From positions 140,063 through 204,062 of the forward strand of contig WSUB01000066.1 of NCBI GenBank assembly GCA_019633425.1: a DNA stretch of 64,000 bases. Direction: 5' to 3'. The notes below the pieces were generated by a model. It saw nothing but the letters and a program-made list of their open reading frames with translations, was not told the origin of the DNA and made no database searches. Shown here in pieces: positions 47,276 through 58,881 of this stretch. Positions within the stretch are counted from its first letter, which is position 1, and each line of letters begins with the position of its first letter. The stretch is from Tulasnella sp. 424 (Eukaryota; Basidiomycota; Agaricomycetes; Cantharellales; Tulasnellaceae). A program made the position numbers and the translations under genes.

Positions 47276-50200
47276 TTCCGTTGTTACTCAATTGTGAACT
47301 CTCCCTCTTGCGCGACATTCATCCAAACCGGACCGATGTCCGGACCAAACTCGAAACTCGCCGTCGCTAATTGACAGAGCCAACTAATAAACGGAATCTC
47401 CTCTGACATCATTTACGGCCCACGATCCGGAATCACTGTCCGAAGCGCAAGACCGGAGTTGCACGTTAGACGCAGATAGAGAGACCCCCCGAACGACCGT
47501 TTACCTTTTTCTTCAAATATCTTCGAGTGGGGCATCCGAAATCCCCGAATCGCCCATTCATTTGATCGCGACTATTATTAGAGTCGAGAATGCCCCCTGC
47601 GGAATGGGGAGGAGGTTCGAATAAGTACGTAAAGATTTTGAGACTCGTTTAGGAGAAGAGATAGATTACTTTACCTCGTCGAGTTTCCCGCAGATGCGAC
47701 CAAACAGTGTCTTTATAGGTTACTATTCTCGATGCTCGTGTTAACTCCTCTTGGTCTCCGAAAGGTAATAGAAGTGGTTCGACTTCGGTGGAGCGGATGG
47801 ACGTCGATGAGAAGCGACAGACGATCGAGCGCCGCGCGAGAGAAGCCTGGACGAGTCGGACCTCCTATTCATGAGTGGTTGCCCTTCCTTTCCCTTATCA
47901 TCGACCCGCCCGCCCGGGTCTTTAGAGGGTGGCGAAGCTCGATCAAGCGTTAGGGCTGATCGAACCCGATTTTCAGGCCTGATAAGTCGCGCCAGACACG
48001 CTCAGCCCACCGAATCTTCGTTCTCGCCCAGTTGATCTACAGGTTCAATGTCTCTATCGTAACTAACGAGTTCGCGAGAGCCCATCGACGTGTGTCTTGT
48101 TCCTTGACGCGCGAAGCCCACGAACGCGTCACCTGTGACGACATCGATTATCCCAAAAATGGAAACCTATGAGAGTCGAAAAGGACCCCCGTTGGTTTTT
48201 CGTTTTTCTTTTCGTTTTGTCTCCTTCGGTTTGGGGGGCTTTTTGTTAGTGAAGTGCTTTAATTAAGGTGCGAGTGAGATGAGGTGTGCTCACGAGGGGG
48301 GTGGGGGGTGTTAACATGCCTCGAGGCCGGGGACATCGAAGCTCGGAGAAGGACACCAGCAGGGAAAGCAATCAAAATCATCTTGGCAAAGGATCTTATT
48401 CCGCGTGCAGGGTGATATCTACGAGAAAGAGTTTTCGAGGGCACAACACTAACACAGAGCACGAGACCAGAGTTTTATGGACGGAACGACAACGGATCCA
48501 GCAGTCGACAGGTCGAAATCGGCGCCGCGGAGAACGCCGAGCTAGGGCTGAGGTTTAGCGAGAATGAACGTGCGACGAGTCCGATGAGACGAAAGGGGAG
48601 TAGATTGTTTTCTCTCTTTTTTACGTTTATTTCGTTCGACTTCGAATGGCGAAGATTGTGCATGGGATGGTGAACGCGAGGGACGATAAAATGGGAATAA
48701 AATACCGAGTATCGGCCCGGTCTCGCGCGGGTTTCGCACGTTGAGGTTCGCGTTACATGAAACTGCAAGTACTCCGAGAATGCACCACCGCCGGTAGGAT
48801 GAGATTCTCGTAGGAGAAGTTGCTGATCTCCGGTGGCGGGTTCTCCGCTGGTTTCGGGTTCGCTTTTTGGCAGAAAGGAGATCCCGTCAAGTGGGCATTT
48901 CCGGCTAACGCGCGGTGCGCACGCCAAGTACCCATGAATGGCAGTCTGTGATAATGATAACGAAATCGTGGGTTGTACAAGATGAACCTAATGAGAATAT
49001 TGCGGCATTAGGGAAGATCTCCAATTTATCGCTTAAAGGGGGTTTCGAAATCCCGAGGTGAAGAGGGGTCCGATGATCACCGAAGCGGTGGTTGGAAAGC
49101 ATGCTGATCGGATGTGACTCTTTTCTTCTTAATCTGCTATCGCCGGCGGTGAACGGCTAGTTCAGAACGTAAAAAAGAGGGTTACAGTGCGCGACAAAGA
49201 ACACCGTAGACAACTCTTGCACGCTCAACGTGACTCGCGAAATGTTCCGGTGAACGAAAGGAGGGGTTCGTGATCGGGGGGGGCTTGACGTCACCCATGG
49301 GCTCACCCACGCTACCAAACGAATAAGGCCTAAAACGCCACACAATCGAAATCAATCGTGGGTGCTGTGGGCTAAAATGCTGTGCAATTGTCTTGAGAAC
49401 GCCGTGTGGGCAGCGATGACAGCTCGCCGTTCGTCGCTAACTTGCTGCCCGGGGAGCTTCGCTGCGCATGCTACACAAATCAAATTTATTGGATATTTTA
49501 TTTTTTCTGAATGACGTTGCCCATCGGCGGAGCTGTCGTTGTCCAAGTCGATCTTTCTTCGTCCCACGCGTACGTTCATGCGCATCATCGGTGACGCTGA
49601 TGTGGCGGACCGTTGTCTAGCACCACGAGCCCTCCCCCAATGACGACCGCGGAGAGCTCTGATTTGATTTACCCCCCCCCCTCCCGATATCGGCTCCCTA
49701 CCAGCTAGTTGATCCCAAGTGTCCGAGGAGAGTTGAGATCTGGGGGATGAGCTGCACTGTACCAAAGAGGTGCATCAGGTGCTAGCGGTCAACCAGATCC
49801 CTGGCTGGCAGTAGGTGCCGCAGATCTGAAGCGACCCACCTTCGCTCGGCATGTCCCGCAGCACCTCTCCATCCGATCCCGCAGCCATACCACGCCGTTC
49901 TGCACGTTTCCACCAAGCAACTCCCTCTCTTTCTCCACTATACTACAGGTCTATGCCCGGCATCCCGTCCAATAGGCATCGCCTTCGCGAGCTAAATCCG
50001 GGATCAATCTAAGTGCGCCCATCAGCTTTGGGCGTTTGAATCCAGCTCGGAGCCGGTAAAGCGAGGCATTTCGATATATGGACGAGAAAGGGAAATGCAA
50101 TTAGTTCCGGATAGAGGATTATGTAAATTTGGAATGGGTTTGGAGCTTCCGAGTTTGATTCCCCTTCTCGGAATAAGCTCGACCCTCCTCGGGGTGTGGG

Positions 50201-50739
50201 GAGCAACGCTCACCTGCTGCCACAAATTTGCTGCGCCGTCTACTCGGTAAGCGCAAAGTAGCCAGCGACATGGGAGGTTAATCCCTACAGGGCTGTGTGA
50301 GATTGGGGAAGAAGTCGCGTCGACGTCACCACCACAAGAGAAAGAAGAACGATCGGTGATTGAAACCGCACACACAAAGTCCGCCGCTAAGCACACAAGA
50401 GCTTCCTTCTTTTTTCTTGTCGCGTTGATAATCTATCACGTCTCACGTACAAATACCGAGCTGCATCTTCCCATCCATTCACTCCACCCAACCCCTCCCA
50501 CTTCCCTCCACCGCGTTTTTCATTCATATAAGAAGGCCCACCTCCGAGTAACCAAACCCCCTCCAACCACCTGCCTTTTCTCGCAAACTCGTCCCTGCTC
50601 GAACCATCGCATCTTCCTCTTCTTCAACGCGTCGTTCTGCTCTCCACGTTACAGCAGTAACTCTTTTAAAGCTCGTCCCTTGCGTACGCACACTCGGATC
50701 CCGTTCACACTCATCGCAGACGCTCACCCTCCGCCAACA
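47276..50739. other. 3.5-kb CpG-rich region with no recognised gene
   Basis: High CpG content from 47276 to about 49400. Short frames on both strands (for example minus 48475-48927) have low-complexity Ser/Arg-rich products with no family resemblance and are unsupported. The right end (50400-50739) is C/T-rich and is the likely promoter and leader of the small gene at 50740. A C-run lies near 49670-49682. I found no tRNA-like clover leaf. Confidence 0.45.
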
Positions 50740-51136
50740 ATGGCATCAACAGCATCTGCACCTCCAACCGACTCCTCTTCCAACTCTGAAAATATGCCTC
50801 TTGTCGGTACACCATTCAAGAACGAGAACGGTGCCTTCGAGTACGTGGGCTAGCTCACCCTTCGTCTCTCAGTCCAGATTCTAACCTCATATCCCCCCCC
50901 CCCCTTGCAGATACCCATTCCCGACACCTCCTCTACCATCACCACCATACCAGCCGTCCTCGGCTACACCATCACCGACGGGCTCCGTCGTCAGCGCTGT
51001 CATGGCGTCCGCACAAGGTCGCCCAGACAGTCCCGCCAACAAGATGTCCGCAAAGCTGGTGAAGGAGGGACCCATCCCCCCAGGCCTGCTCAACGCCAAC
51101 GGCCAATTCAACATGAAGATTCGGAGAGGGAGCTGA
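50740..51136 (+). CDS. Small proline-rich protein, function unknown
   Basis: Two exons, 50740-50840 and 50911-51136, give about 108 residues. The N-terminus MASTASAPPTDSSSNSENMP is Ser-rich. The middle is FEYPFPTPPLPSPPYQPSSA, then GSVVSAVMASAQGRPDSPAN, and the end is KEGPIPPGLLNANGQFNMKI followed by RRGS. The reading frame continues exactly across the GTACGT...TTGCAG intron, which supports the model. The intron ends in a run of about 13 C before the acceptor. There is no signal peptide or membrane segment. The neat C-terminal motif and C/T-rich leader argue for a real, expressed gene. No known function. Confidence 0.75.
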
Positions 51137-51922
51137 TCGCGAGAACTACAACTTTAACGATCCCCGAAACTCTCAGCGTTCTTTCCTCCTTTTTCCCCTG
51201 ATCACTTTTTGTGTTCGTTCGCTGTGCGGCCTCAACACCTGCCCTCTCATCCTTTTTGACGGCCTAAGTTATTTCTTTTGCTGCATTCCACGCCGCGGAC
51301 GTATATCATCCCCGCATCACGAACTCTTTTTTTCCTTCTTTTCGTCGTTGAGACTCGCGTCTGTTGTACATTACATCGATTGTTTTCTCTTCCCCCATCG
51401 TTCCCCCTTGCATCCCCGCACTCCAAACTCGCCCGTCATCGCCTTTTCTTACATACGTACATCTCCGCGACGTCGACGAAACTCCACATCTGATGTTGTT
51501 GCCTATCTCATGGTGACCCACCCCTCTCAGTTCTCCTGTCATAGATACCCCGCCCTTGGTTTTTTGAAACAATACCAAACGAATCACGTCTGACGCGCCT
51601 GTGACGTCATAATACCCTTTTTCGCAAAATATGTCAAAGTTGCCGATGGTTCCCCGAAATTGAGGCCTTTGCTGCCGGCGGTCTTGGCCGTCAAGACCGA
51701 TCATTCTCAACCTTTTTTTTTTTTTCTTTTTTTGCGGCTGGACCGGGACGGTACCGGTGAAGCGACGGGGAGGCGACGTCGTTCCGTTGGGGACCGCTTG
51801 AAACACGGGAAGCCCGAGGAGATGGTTACTTGACCATTCGGCCTAATTCTACACTCATCTGCTTGACCCTGATTGACCCTTCGTTTCATGACCTGGCGCG
51901 CTGAACGACATTTTATACAGTT

Positions 51923-51953
51923 GTTCGGCATGCTTGGCCCAAGCATGCCGAAC
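51923..51953. promoter_or_regulatory. 31-bp perfect palindrome (hairpin)
   Basis: Arms GTTCGGCATGCTTGG (51923-51937) and CCAAGCATGCCGAAC (51939-51953) around one C. It lies about 235 bp before the ATG of F-box gene 1 and is absent before genes 2 and 3. The function is unknown: a factor site, hairpin or terminator-like structure. Confidence 0.85.
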
Positions 51954-51979
51954 CAACTTTCGGTCCAGGACCAAAGGTC

Positions 51980-51995
51980 CAAACATACGTAAACG
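51980..51995 (+). promoter_or_regulatory. Shared promoter motif of F-box gene 1
   Basis: CAAACATACGTAAACG is identical at 51980, 54070 and 56041. The distance to the start codons is 208, 177 and 162 bp. It is the best conserved upstream block and may bind a common factor or be the core promoter. Confidence 0.6.
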
Positions 51996-52187
51996 GAGGT
52001 TTGACTTCCTCTCCGCTAGCCAATCTTATCTCCGACCTCCGCCCGAACAAGTTCGGTTCGTCTACGAACTCATCTCAAGTAAGCAGGGTGACGGACTTTC
52101 CAAGCGTTCGCCGCCCCGAACTTGGTGCTCGAAACCCTTCTCCATACCAAAGCCGGAAGTCAGCCCCAACTCCCAGTCGTTAGGAGG

Positions 52188-53681
52188 ATGAGTTCCTGTA
52201 CCACCGTCGAAGATTCTCTAATCAACCGAGGGACAACCGGTAAAGCATTCTGCTGAAACTTCTTTACGTCACAACATCCTCTGACGCTATTTTTGTACTC
52301 CCAGACCTGTGCCAAACGATTCATCGCGTCGTTGGTTTGCCGGAGCTCTTGTTCATAATCTTTTCCAGCCTCAAGCGGGCCGATCTCGCTCGAGCAGCAA
52401 GAGTCTGTCAACTCTGGAGTTCTGTAGCTCTCGATCAGCTTTGGGAGTGCATTCCTGATATTGATCATCTTATCGAACTTTACAGTCCATTGAAGCGGGA
52501 CGTGTATGGGGTAAGTTGCTGGCAGCCAGGCAATCCGCACCCGGAGGACTCACTAATCGCTTTCCGGTCTCCTTTAGCTTCTCCACTTCGAAGATGTTTC
52601 CAACGGAGGTCATTGGGACAAATTCTGGGCGCGTGCATGTCGAGTCCGAAAAGTATCGCAATGCGAGGAGGAGTACGGACCCGACGTCATCCCGCACCTC
52701 CTTCGCCAGATTAAAAACTCGGGTTCCGGGAAAACGTTCCTTCCCAACCTTCGTGAAATATGCTTCATTGTATGGTTCTCGGAGGCCCAAACACTCTCCA
52801 TTTTCTCGTTGATCCCATCCGGGCTGGAGGCTCTCACTCTCGAATGCGACGAGGACTTCGGATCGTCAACACTCTTAAAACTGAACAAAGCACTTGCGAA
52901 ATCCTCTGTGGAACGCCTCAAAGTTCTTAAGCTGGACAATTGGTCTCGAGAAAGTTCGGAGGCACTGAAACGGACAAGTTGCAAAAACATCCTTCACCAA
53001 CAGAAGTTCCTGGAGTGCCTACACCTATCGTCGCCTCTAAAGACGGAGGACGTACAAAACATCGGAGAGCTTCTTCATCTCACCGAACTGCACCTTGATC
53101 ATCAAGGTGGGAAACTGCGAGAAGCGTTCGAAACGATTGGGAAACTGTTTCCTAATCTTCAAAGGATACGGCTCCAGGGAGGTACGCGGAAGCGGACGGA
53201 TATCATGGTAATGGAGGGGTTGGCTCCATACCATGAGCTTCGAGAGGTAACTTTGTGGTGCGCTCGGCCACAACCTGTTACTGCGGAAGCGATTCGGACC
53301 CTTGCTCGTTACTGGCCTAAGCTCGAGGAGCTTGGCTTCCACCCGTTCGATCCTGCGTCAAACCTCGCAGGAGCCCCCCTCGCAATATTGGAGGACGTAG
53401 CGTTGGCCTGGCCCGAAACACTCGTCAGGCTCTCCCTCGTGTGGGATACTAGTCAGGAAATACCACAGGCGACCGCGGTACGATGGAGGTTCAAACAGAA
53501 GGTCGTGCTCTATATGGGCTATTCCGTCTTTCACAAGGATCAAGTCACGCCCGTTGCCGAATTCATAGCGGCAGCGTGCACAGCCCTTCCTTACATCTTC
53601 TACCTTGGCCCAGCTTGGGATGACAACTCCGCGGATTGTTGGAAGACCGTGCAAAAGTTAGTCACCAAATTCTTCGCGTAG
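52188..53681 (+). CDS. F-box/LRR-like protein, array 1 gene 1
   Basis: Three exons: a short exon from ATG 52188 (MSSCTTVEDSLINRGTT), the F-box exon ending at 52510, and a long exon 52578-53681. The F-box is LPELLFIIFSSLKRADLARA then RVCQLWSSVALDQLWECIPD, the Skp1-binding part of SCF ubiquitin ligases. The conserved block after the second intron is LLHFEDVSNGGHWDKFWARA. The rest is leucine-rich with LRR-like units (LECLHLSSPLKTEDVQNIGE, LTELHLDHQGGKLREAFETI, LFPNLQRIRLQGG, YWPKLEELGFHPFD) and ends TKFFA. The frame agrees across both introns. The target is unknown. It is head of a tandem array with genes 2 and 3 (spacing about 2.0 kb). Confidence 0.85.
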
Positions 53682-54246
53682 TATTAACTCGCAACAGAGA
53701 GACTCCCATGAGAGGAACTCGTCGCGAGCCGAAGGTGAACCTCCCGTCCATTCGCATTTTCCCCATGCTTTCCTTGACTGATTGGCATTCCCTTACTAGA
53801 GCAGAACCTACATTGCCTAGCCACGGATACGTATCACTGCAGCGTCACAAACGATTTTTTTCTCCTTTTCTCTCGTCATGGTTTATGCCTATTGTACACC
53901 GCCTCCCCTGTTGGTATTCTCCTTGTTCCCTCACTCTCAGGCCGGGGGTCCAAACGCCGACCAGCCCGTCATCACTCTCTGCCATGTCTCTTCACTATGT
54001 CATGACTTTACGCCCGGTGCGTCGTACGATATTTTAATGACGTTAATTCTGCGTGCTCGAGCAAAAGGCCAAACATACGTAAACGAGGGTCTGACTCGAG
54101 TCTTCCGGATTCCTCCCCGCTCAACCTCCTCATCTCAAGTAAGCGGCAGAGCGGAATTTCCTAGCGCGCCGTCTTTAACTTGGCGCTCGTGAATCTTCAC
54201 CATATCAAGGCCGGAAGTCCGCCCCAAATTCCCAATCGTTCGGAGC
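53682..54246. promoter_or_regulatory. Repeated 3' flank and promoter between array-1 genes 1 and 2
   Basis: Homologous to the regions after genes 2 and 3, for example the shared ACAGAGAGACTCC and CGGATACGTATCACTG. It contains the second CAAACATACGTAAACG (54070-54085). Confidence 0.6.
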
Positions 54247-55690
54247 ATGAGTTCTTGCACCACCATCGATGATTCTCGAACCAACCGAGGCGCAACTCGT
54301 GAGCATTCCGCTGAGACTACGTTACCCGTCAGCATCCTCGAACGCTAATGTTTATATTTTAGAGCTATGTCAAACGATTCATCGTGCTCTTAGTTTGCCG
54401 GAGCTCGTGTCTGTAATCTTTTCCAACCTTAATCGGGCAGATCTCGCTCGGGCAGAAAAAGTCTGCCAACTCTGGAGTTTTGTAGCTCTTGACTGGCTGT
54501 GGGAGTGCATTCCGGATATTGATGGTCTTATCAATGTCTACAGTCAGCTAAAGCGTGACGAGGATGAAGTAAGTTGCTGGCAGCTAGGCGATCCGCACCT
54601 GAAGCACTCACCAATGGCCTCCTTTAGCTTCTCCACTTCGAGGATGTTTCCAACGGAGGTCATTGGGACCAGTTCTGGGCGCGTGCCGCATCTCCTTCGC
54701 CAGGTCAAAAACTTGGATTCCGGACAAACATTTCTTCCCAACCTTCGTAAAATATGCTTCAGAGCAGTGTCATGGGACGACCAAGCGCTCTCCATCTTCT
54801 CGGTAATCCCATCTGGGCTGGAGGCTCTCAGTTTCAGATGTTCCCCGACCTTCGCATTGTCAGCAGTCCCAAAACTGAACCAAGCACTTACGGAATCCTC
54901 TGTGGAACGCCTCAAAAGCCTTGACCTTCACAATGTGCCCACTTCGGAGGCACTGACGCGGACTTGCACAAACATCCTGCACCAACAGAAGTTCCTGGAG
55001 CGCCTACAGCTGTCGTCGCTTGCTCTTACTACGGAGGAGGTACAAAACATCGGAGACCTCCCTCATCTCACCGATTTGTACCTACATCATCAAGGTGGAT
55101 CCGTTCAGGAACTGCGAGAGGCGTTCGCAACAATTGGGAAACTGTTCCCTAATCTTCGGAGCATATGTCTTGTGGATGGTATGCAGTTGCGGGTCGATAT
55201 CATGGTAATGGAGGGGCTGGCTTCATGTCATGAGCTTCGAGCAGTAACTCTGAAGTGTGCTTTGCCACAACCTGTCACTGCGGAAGCGATTCGGACCCTA
55301 GCTTGTTACTGGCCTAAGCTCGAAAAGCTTGCCTTCGACTCGTTCCATCCCCCGTCAAACCTCGTAGGAGCACCCCTTGCAATATTGGAGGACGTAGCGT
55401 TGGCCTGGTCCGAAACATTCCTCACGCTCTCCTTCGTGTGCGATACTAGTCAGGAACTACCACAGACGAGCGCGGTACGGGGGAGGTTCAAACAAAAGGT
55501 CTCGCTCGATCTGGACTATACCGTCCTTCACAAGGATCAAGTCATACCTGTTGCTGAATTCATAACGACATTAGGCGCGGACCAGGCTCCTGACATCTGC
55601 TTCAACGTGAGCCGGCCCGGAGACCACAACTCCAGGGGTTGTTGGGAGTCTGTGCAAAAGTTAGTCACAAAATCCTTCATCAGCTCGTGA
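54247..55690 (+). CDS. F-box/LRR-like protein, array 1 gene 2, with 56-bp deletion
   Basis: The homologous start is ATG 54247 (MSSCTTIDDSRTNRGAT), with intron 1 then SLPELVSVIFSNLNRADLAR (F-box) and VCQLWSFVALDWLWECIPDI. The LRR part has LTDLYLHHQGGSVQELREAF and LFPNLRSICLVDG, ending TKSFISS. Compared with genes 1 and 3, 56 bp are missing at 54685/54686 (the ACRVRK...YGPDVIP segment). If the 59-bp intron 54569-54627 is spliced as in its paralogs, the frame then breaks and soon stops. If it is retained the frame is kept exactly. So it is either a pseudogene or a gene using intron retention. An open frame also runs through intron 1 from 54269. Confidence 0.72.
54569..54627 (+). other. Potentially retained 59-bp intron in F-box gene 2
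   Basis: It has donor GTAAGTTG and acceptor CCTTTAG as in genes 1 and 3, contains no in-frame stop, and its length plus the downstream 56-bp deletion differ by 3, restoring phase. Splicing yields a stop shortly after the deletion. Confidence 0.7.
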
Positions 55691-56202
55691 CAGAGAGACT
55701 CCAGGAGAGGAACATGTCGTCGCAGGTGAACCCTCCGTCCTTTCGCATGTTCCCCATGCTTTCCTTGAGTGACTGGCATTGCCTTACCAGAGCAAACCTG
55801 CATTGCCCAACCGCGGATACGTATCACTGTAGCGTCGTACACTTTTTATCTCTTTTTTCTTTTGTTGTGGTTTATACCTGTTGTAAACCACCTCGATGTT
55901 GGTATTCTCACTCTCCATCCCGGGGTCCAAACGCTGACCTGCCCGTCATTATTCTCTACCATATCTTTTCACTATGTCATGAATCCACGTCCGATGCGTC
56001 GTACGATATTTTTACAACGCTGCGTGCTCGAGCGAGAGGCCAAACATACGTAAACGTCTGACTCGCATCGAACTTCCTCTCCGCTCCACCTCTTCATCTC
56101 AAGTAAGGAAGGGGACGGACTTTCCAAGCGTTCATCGTCGTGCTTGAAAACCCTTCCCATACCAAAGCTAGAAGTCTGCCCCAACTCCCAGTCGTTACGA
56201 GC

Positions 56203-57704
56203 ATGAGTTCCTGTACCACCGTCGAAGATTCTCCGATCAACCGAGGGACAACCGGTAAAGCATTCTGCTGAAACTTTCTTTACATCACAACCCTCTGACG
56301 CTATTTTTGTATTTCCAGACCTGTACCAAACCATTCATCGCGTCGTTGGTTTGCCGGAGCTCTTGTCCATAATCTTTTCCAGCCTCGAGGCAGCCGATCT
56401 CGCTCGAGCAGCAAGAGTCTGTCAACTCTGGAGTTCTGTAGCCCTCGATCGACTTTGGGAGTGTATTCCGGATATTGATCGTCTTATCAACGTCTACAGT
56501 CGGCTGAAGCGTGGCGAGGATGCAGTAAGTTGCTGGCAGCCAGGCGATCCGCACCTGAAGTACTCAGTAATCGCTTTCCGGTTTCCTTTAGCTTCTCCAC
56601 TTCGAGGATGTTTTTAACGGAGGTCGTTGGGACAAATTCTGGTCCCATGCATGCCGAGTCCGAACAGTATTGCGCTGCCGCCAGGAGTACGGACCCGGCG
56701 TCATCCCGCACCTCCTTCGCCAGGTCAAAAACTCGGATTCTGGACAGACTTTTCTTCCCAAAATCCGTGATATATGCTTCAGAACATGGTTATGGGACGT
56801 CCAATCACTCTCCATCTTCTCGCTGATCCCATCTGGGTTAGAGAGTCTCAGTATAGACTGCTCTGAAGCCATCGCATTGTCAACAATGTTAAAACTGAAT
56901 CAAGCACTTGAGGAATCCCCTGTGGAACGCCTCAAAGTTGTTGAGCTGTCCTATTTGCCTCCGACTTCGGAGGCACTGAGACGGGCTTGCACGAACGTCC
57001 TTCACCAACAGAAGTTCCTGGAGCGCATACACCTGTCGTCGCTTGCTCTAACCACGGAGGACCTGCAAAACATCGGAGAGCTCCCTCATCTCACCGAATT
57101 GCGCATTCATCATCAAGGCAGATCCGTTCGGGAACTGCGAGAGGCGTTCGCAACGATTGGGAAACTGTTCCTAAATCTTCAGAGGATATCTCTTGAGGAG
57201 GATATGCGGATGCCGACTGATATGATGGTGATGGAAGGGCTGGCTCCATGCCATGAGCTTCGAGAGGTAAGTCTGAGATGTGCTTTACCGCAAGCTGTCA
57301 CTGCGGAAGCGATTCGGACCCTTGCTCGTTACTGGCCTAAGCTCGAGGAGCTTTACTTTGATCCTGTTGATGCTCCATCAACCCTCCCAGGAGCACCCCT
57401 TGCAATATTGGAGGACATAGCTCTTGCTTGGTCCGAAACACTCTCCACGCTCTCCCTCGTGTTCGATACTAGTCAGGAATTACCACGGGCGACCACGATA
57501 CGGGGGAGGCTCAAACGGGAGGTCACGCTCTTCCTGAACTATACCGCTCTTCACAAGGATCGAGTCATGCCCGTTGCTGAATTCATAGCTGCATTGTGCA
57601 CAGACCCTCCTTCCATCGACTTCCACTCGAGCCGGCCTGGGAACTACAGCTCCGAGGATTGTTGGGAGACTGTGCAACAGTTAGTCTCAAAAGTCTTCGC
57701 GTAG
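56203..57704 (+). CDS. F-box/LRR-like protein, array 1 gene 3
   Basis: Exons start at ATG 56203 (MSSCTTVEDSPINRGTT), with the F-box exon to 56524 and the last exon 56592-57704. F-box: LPELLSIIFSSLEAADLARA followed by RVCQLWSSVALDRLWECIPD. The block after intron 2 is LLHFEDVFNGGRWDKFWSHA, and the 56-bp segment missing in gene 2 is present here. LRR-like units: LERIHLSSLALTTEDLQNIG, LTELRIHHQGRSVRELREAF, LFLNLQRISLEED, YWPKLEELYFDPVD; end SKVFA. No lesion was seen. It is predicted to be an SCF substrate adaptor in the cytosol or nucleus; the substrate is unknown. Confidence 0.85.
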
Positions 57705-58881
57705 TATCACCTCACTAGTACAGAGAGACTCCGTGAGAAGAACTTGTTGTCGCAGGTGAACCTTCCGTCCATTGGCATCTCTCCTTGACTGACTGGCATT
57801 CCCTTACTAGAGCAAAACCTGCATTGCCCAACCGCGGATACGTATCACTGTAGCGTCGCAAAATATTTCTATCTTGTTGTGGTTTACGCCTGCTGTACAC
57901 CACCTCGCTATTGGTATTCTCCCTGCTCCCTCACTCCCCGTCCAGGAGTCCAAAGATCGACCTGCCATCATCACTCTCTGCCATATTTCTTCCCTATGTC
58001 TTGACTCCACATCTGGAGTCGTTTACCCCATCCTACGATGACTTTGTGTAAATAACATAGTATACTTCCATAACCTCCTGAATAGCCGAGACCCGGAGAA
58101 GGTTTTTAATTTCTCACTTGGCGGTGCCAAGTCCGAAATGCCTCCGTCCAAAAGCCTGAGGTGACCAATGGACTTTACAACCTGGATTCGATATTATAAG
58201 TCTTAATTGGAAAGCCTTCATGTGGCCCCGGATTGCTTCCGAATCTCGAATTGATCCGCACCGCGAAGACAGACTCCTCGGTTTCATTCACTTAGCTGCA
58301 GCGAATCACATTCGTATTTCGCAGATCGTTGAGCTGCCAAAGGTGGACTGTAGCTGTCTTTGGGATACCCGAGGCGGTTTCTGCTGCCACTGATATATCG
58401 CCCACTATCAAATTAGTACTATTCTCGGATCGACCAGGGGGGCAGAGCGATGGGGGGCAGCGTGGTCCCTTGAGTCTCAGAAGCTGGTTGGAAAATCCCA
58501 GCTGTTTAACTTCTGAAACATCCGTCCCCTAGTTCGTGGCGCTTTGCGGGCTCGCCATTAATGGTGGAACGCAGTGCCCTTGTCCGGAAGGCAACCCTTA
58601 TTCGCACTGAAGCCGGAGATGGTATTCGCAGTCGATGAGTCAAATCTTTAGGGGCGTGTTAGTGGGAGTCGGCACTGAAGATTAAATGGCAACGGTCCGC
58701 CAATTAGTACGCAGTGCCTTCGTCAGGCTGCGGGAGGCTGCAGCGGCGTGGGACTTCTGTTCCCGCAGCCAACCACAGAACCGAAAGACCTTCAACGACC
58801 TTTCGTTTTACTTTGGTCAGGTGCCCTCAAGGTCGAAGATCAACGACGGCTTCATAATCCCGTAATACTGAACGATCCGAG
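57705..58881. other. Spacer between the two F-box arrays
   Basis: The left part (57705-57870) is the repeated 3' flank of array 1. The remaining kilobase has no recognised gene and marks the change from subfamily 1 to subfamily 2. Confidence 0.45.

Larger units (their letters stand above)
51137..52187. other. 3' region of the small gene and promoter of F-box gene 1
   Basis: Left part: T-rich 3' UTR with a T-run near 51713-51735. Right part: palindrome 51923-51953, the repeated GGTCC/GGACC stretch 51962-51980, and the motif CAAACATACGTAAACG shared with the other promoters of the array. No gene was seen. Confidence 0.5.

Noticed and set aside
47940..47975. GGGTTCGATC on the minus strand as the T-arm of a tRNA
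   Set aside because: The flanking bases do not form the 5-bp T-stem and no acceptor, D or anticodon arms could be paired.
48475..48927. 150-residue minus-strand frame as a gene
   Set aside because: Product is low complexity, no conserved motif, no convincing start or intron support in a CpG-rich stretch where long frames arise by chance.
51306..51806. 166-residue minus-strand frame
   Set aside because: Lies antisense to the 3' region of the small gene, contains a poly-Lys from a T-run, and resembles no family.
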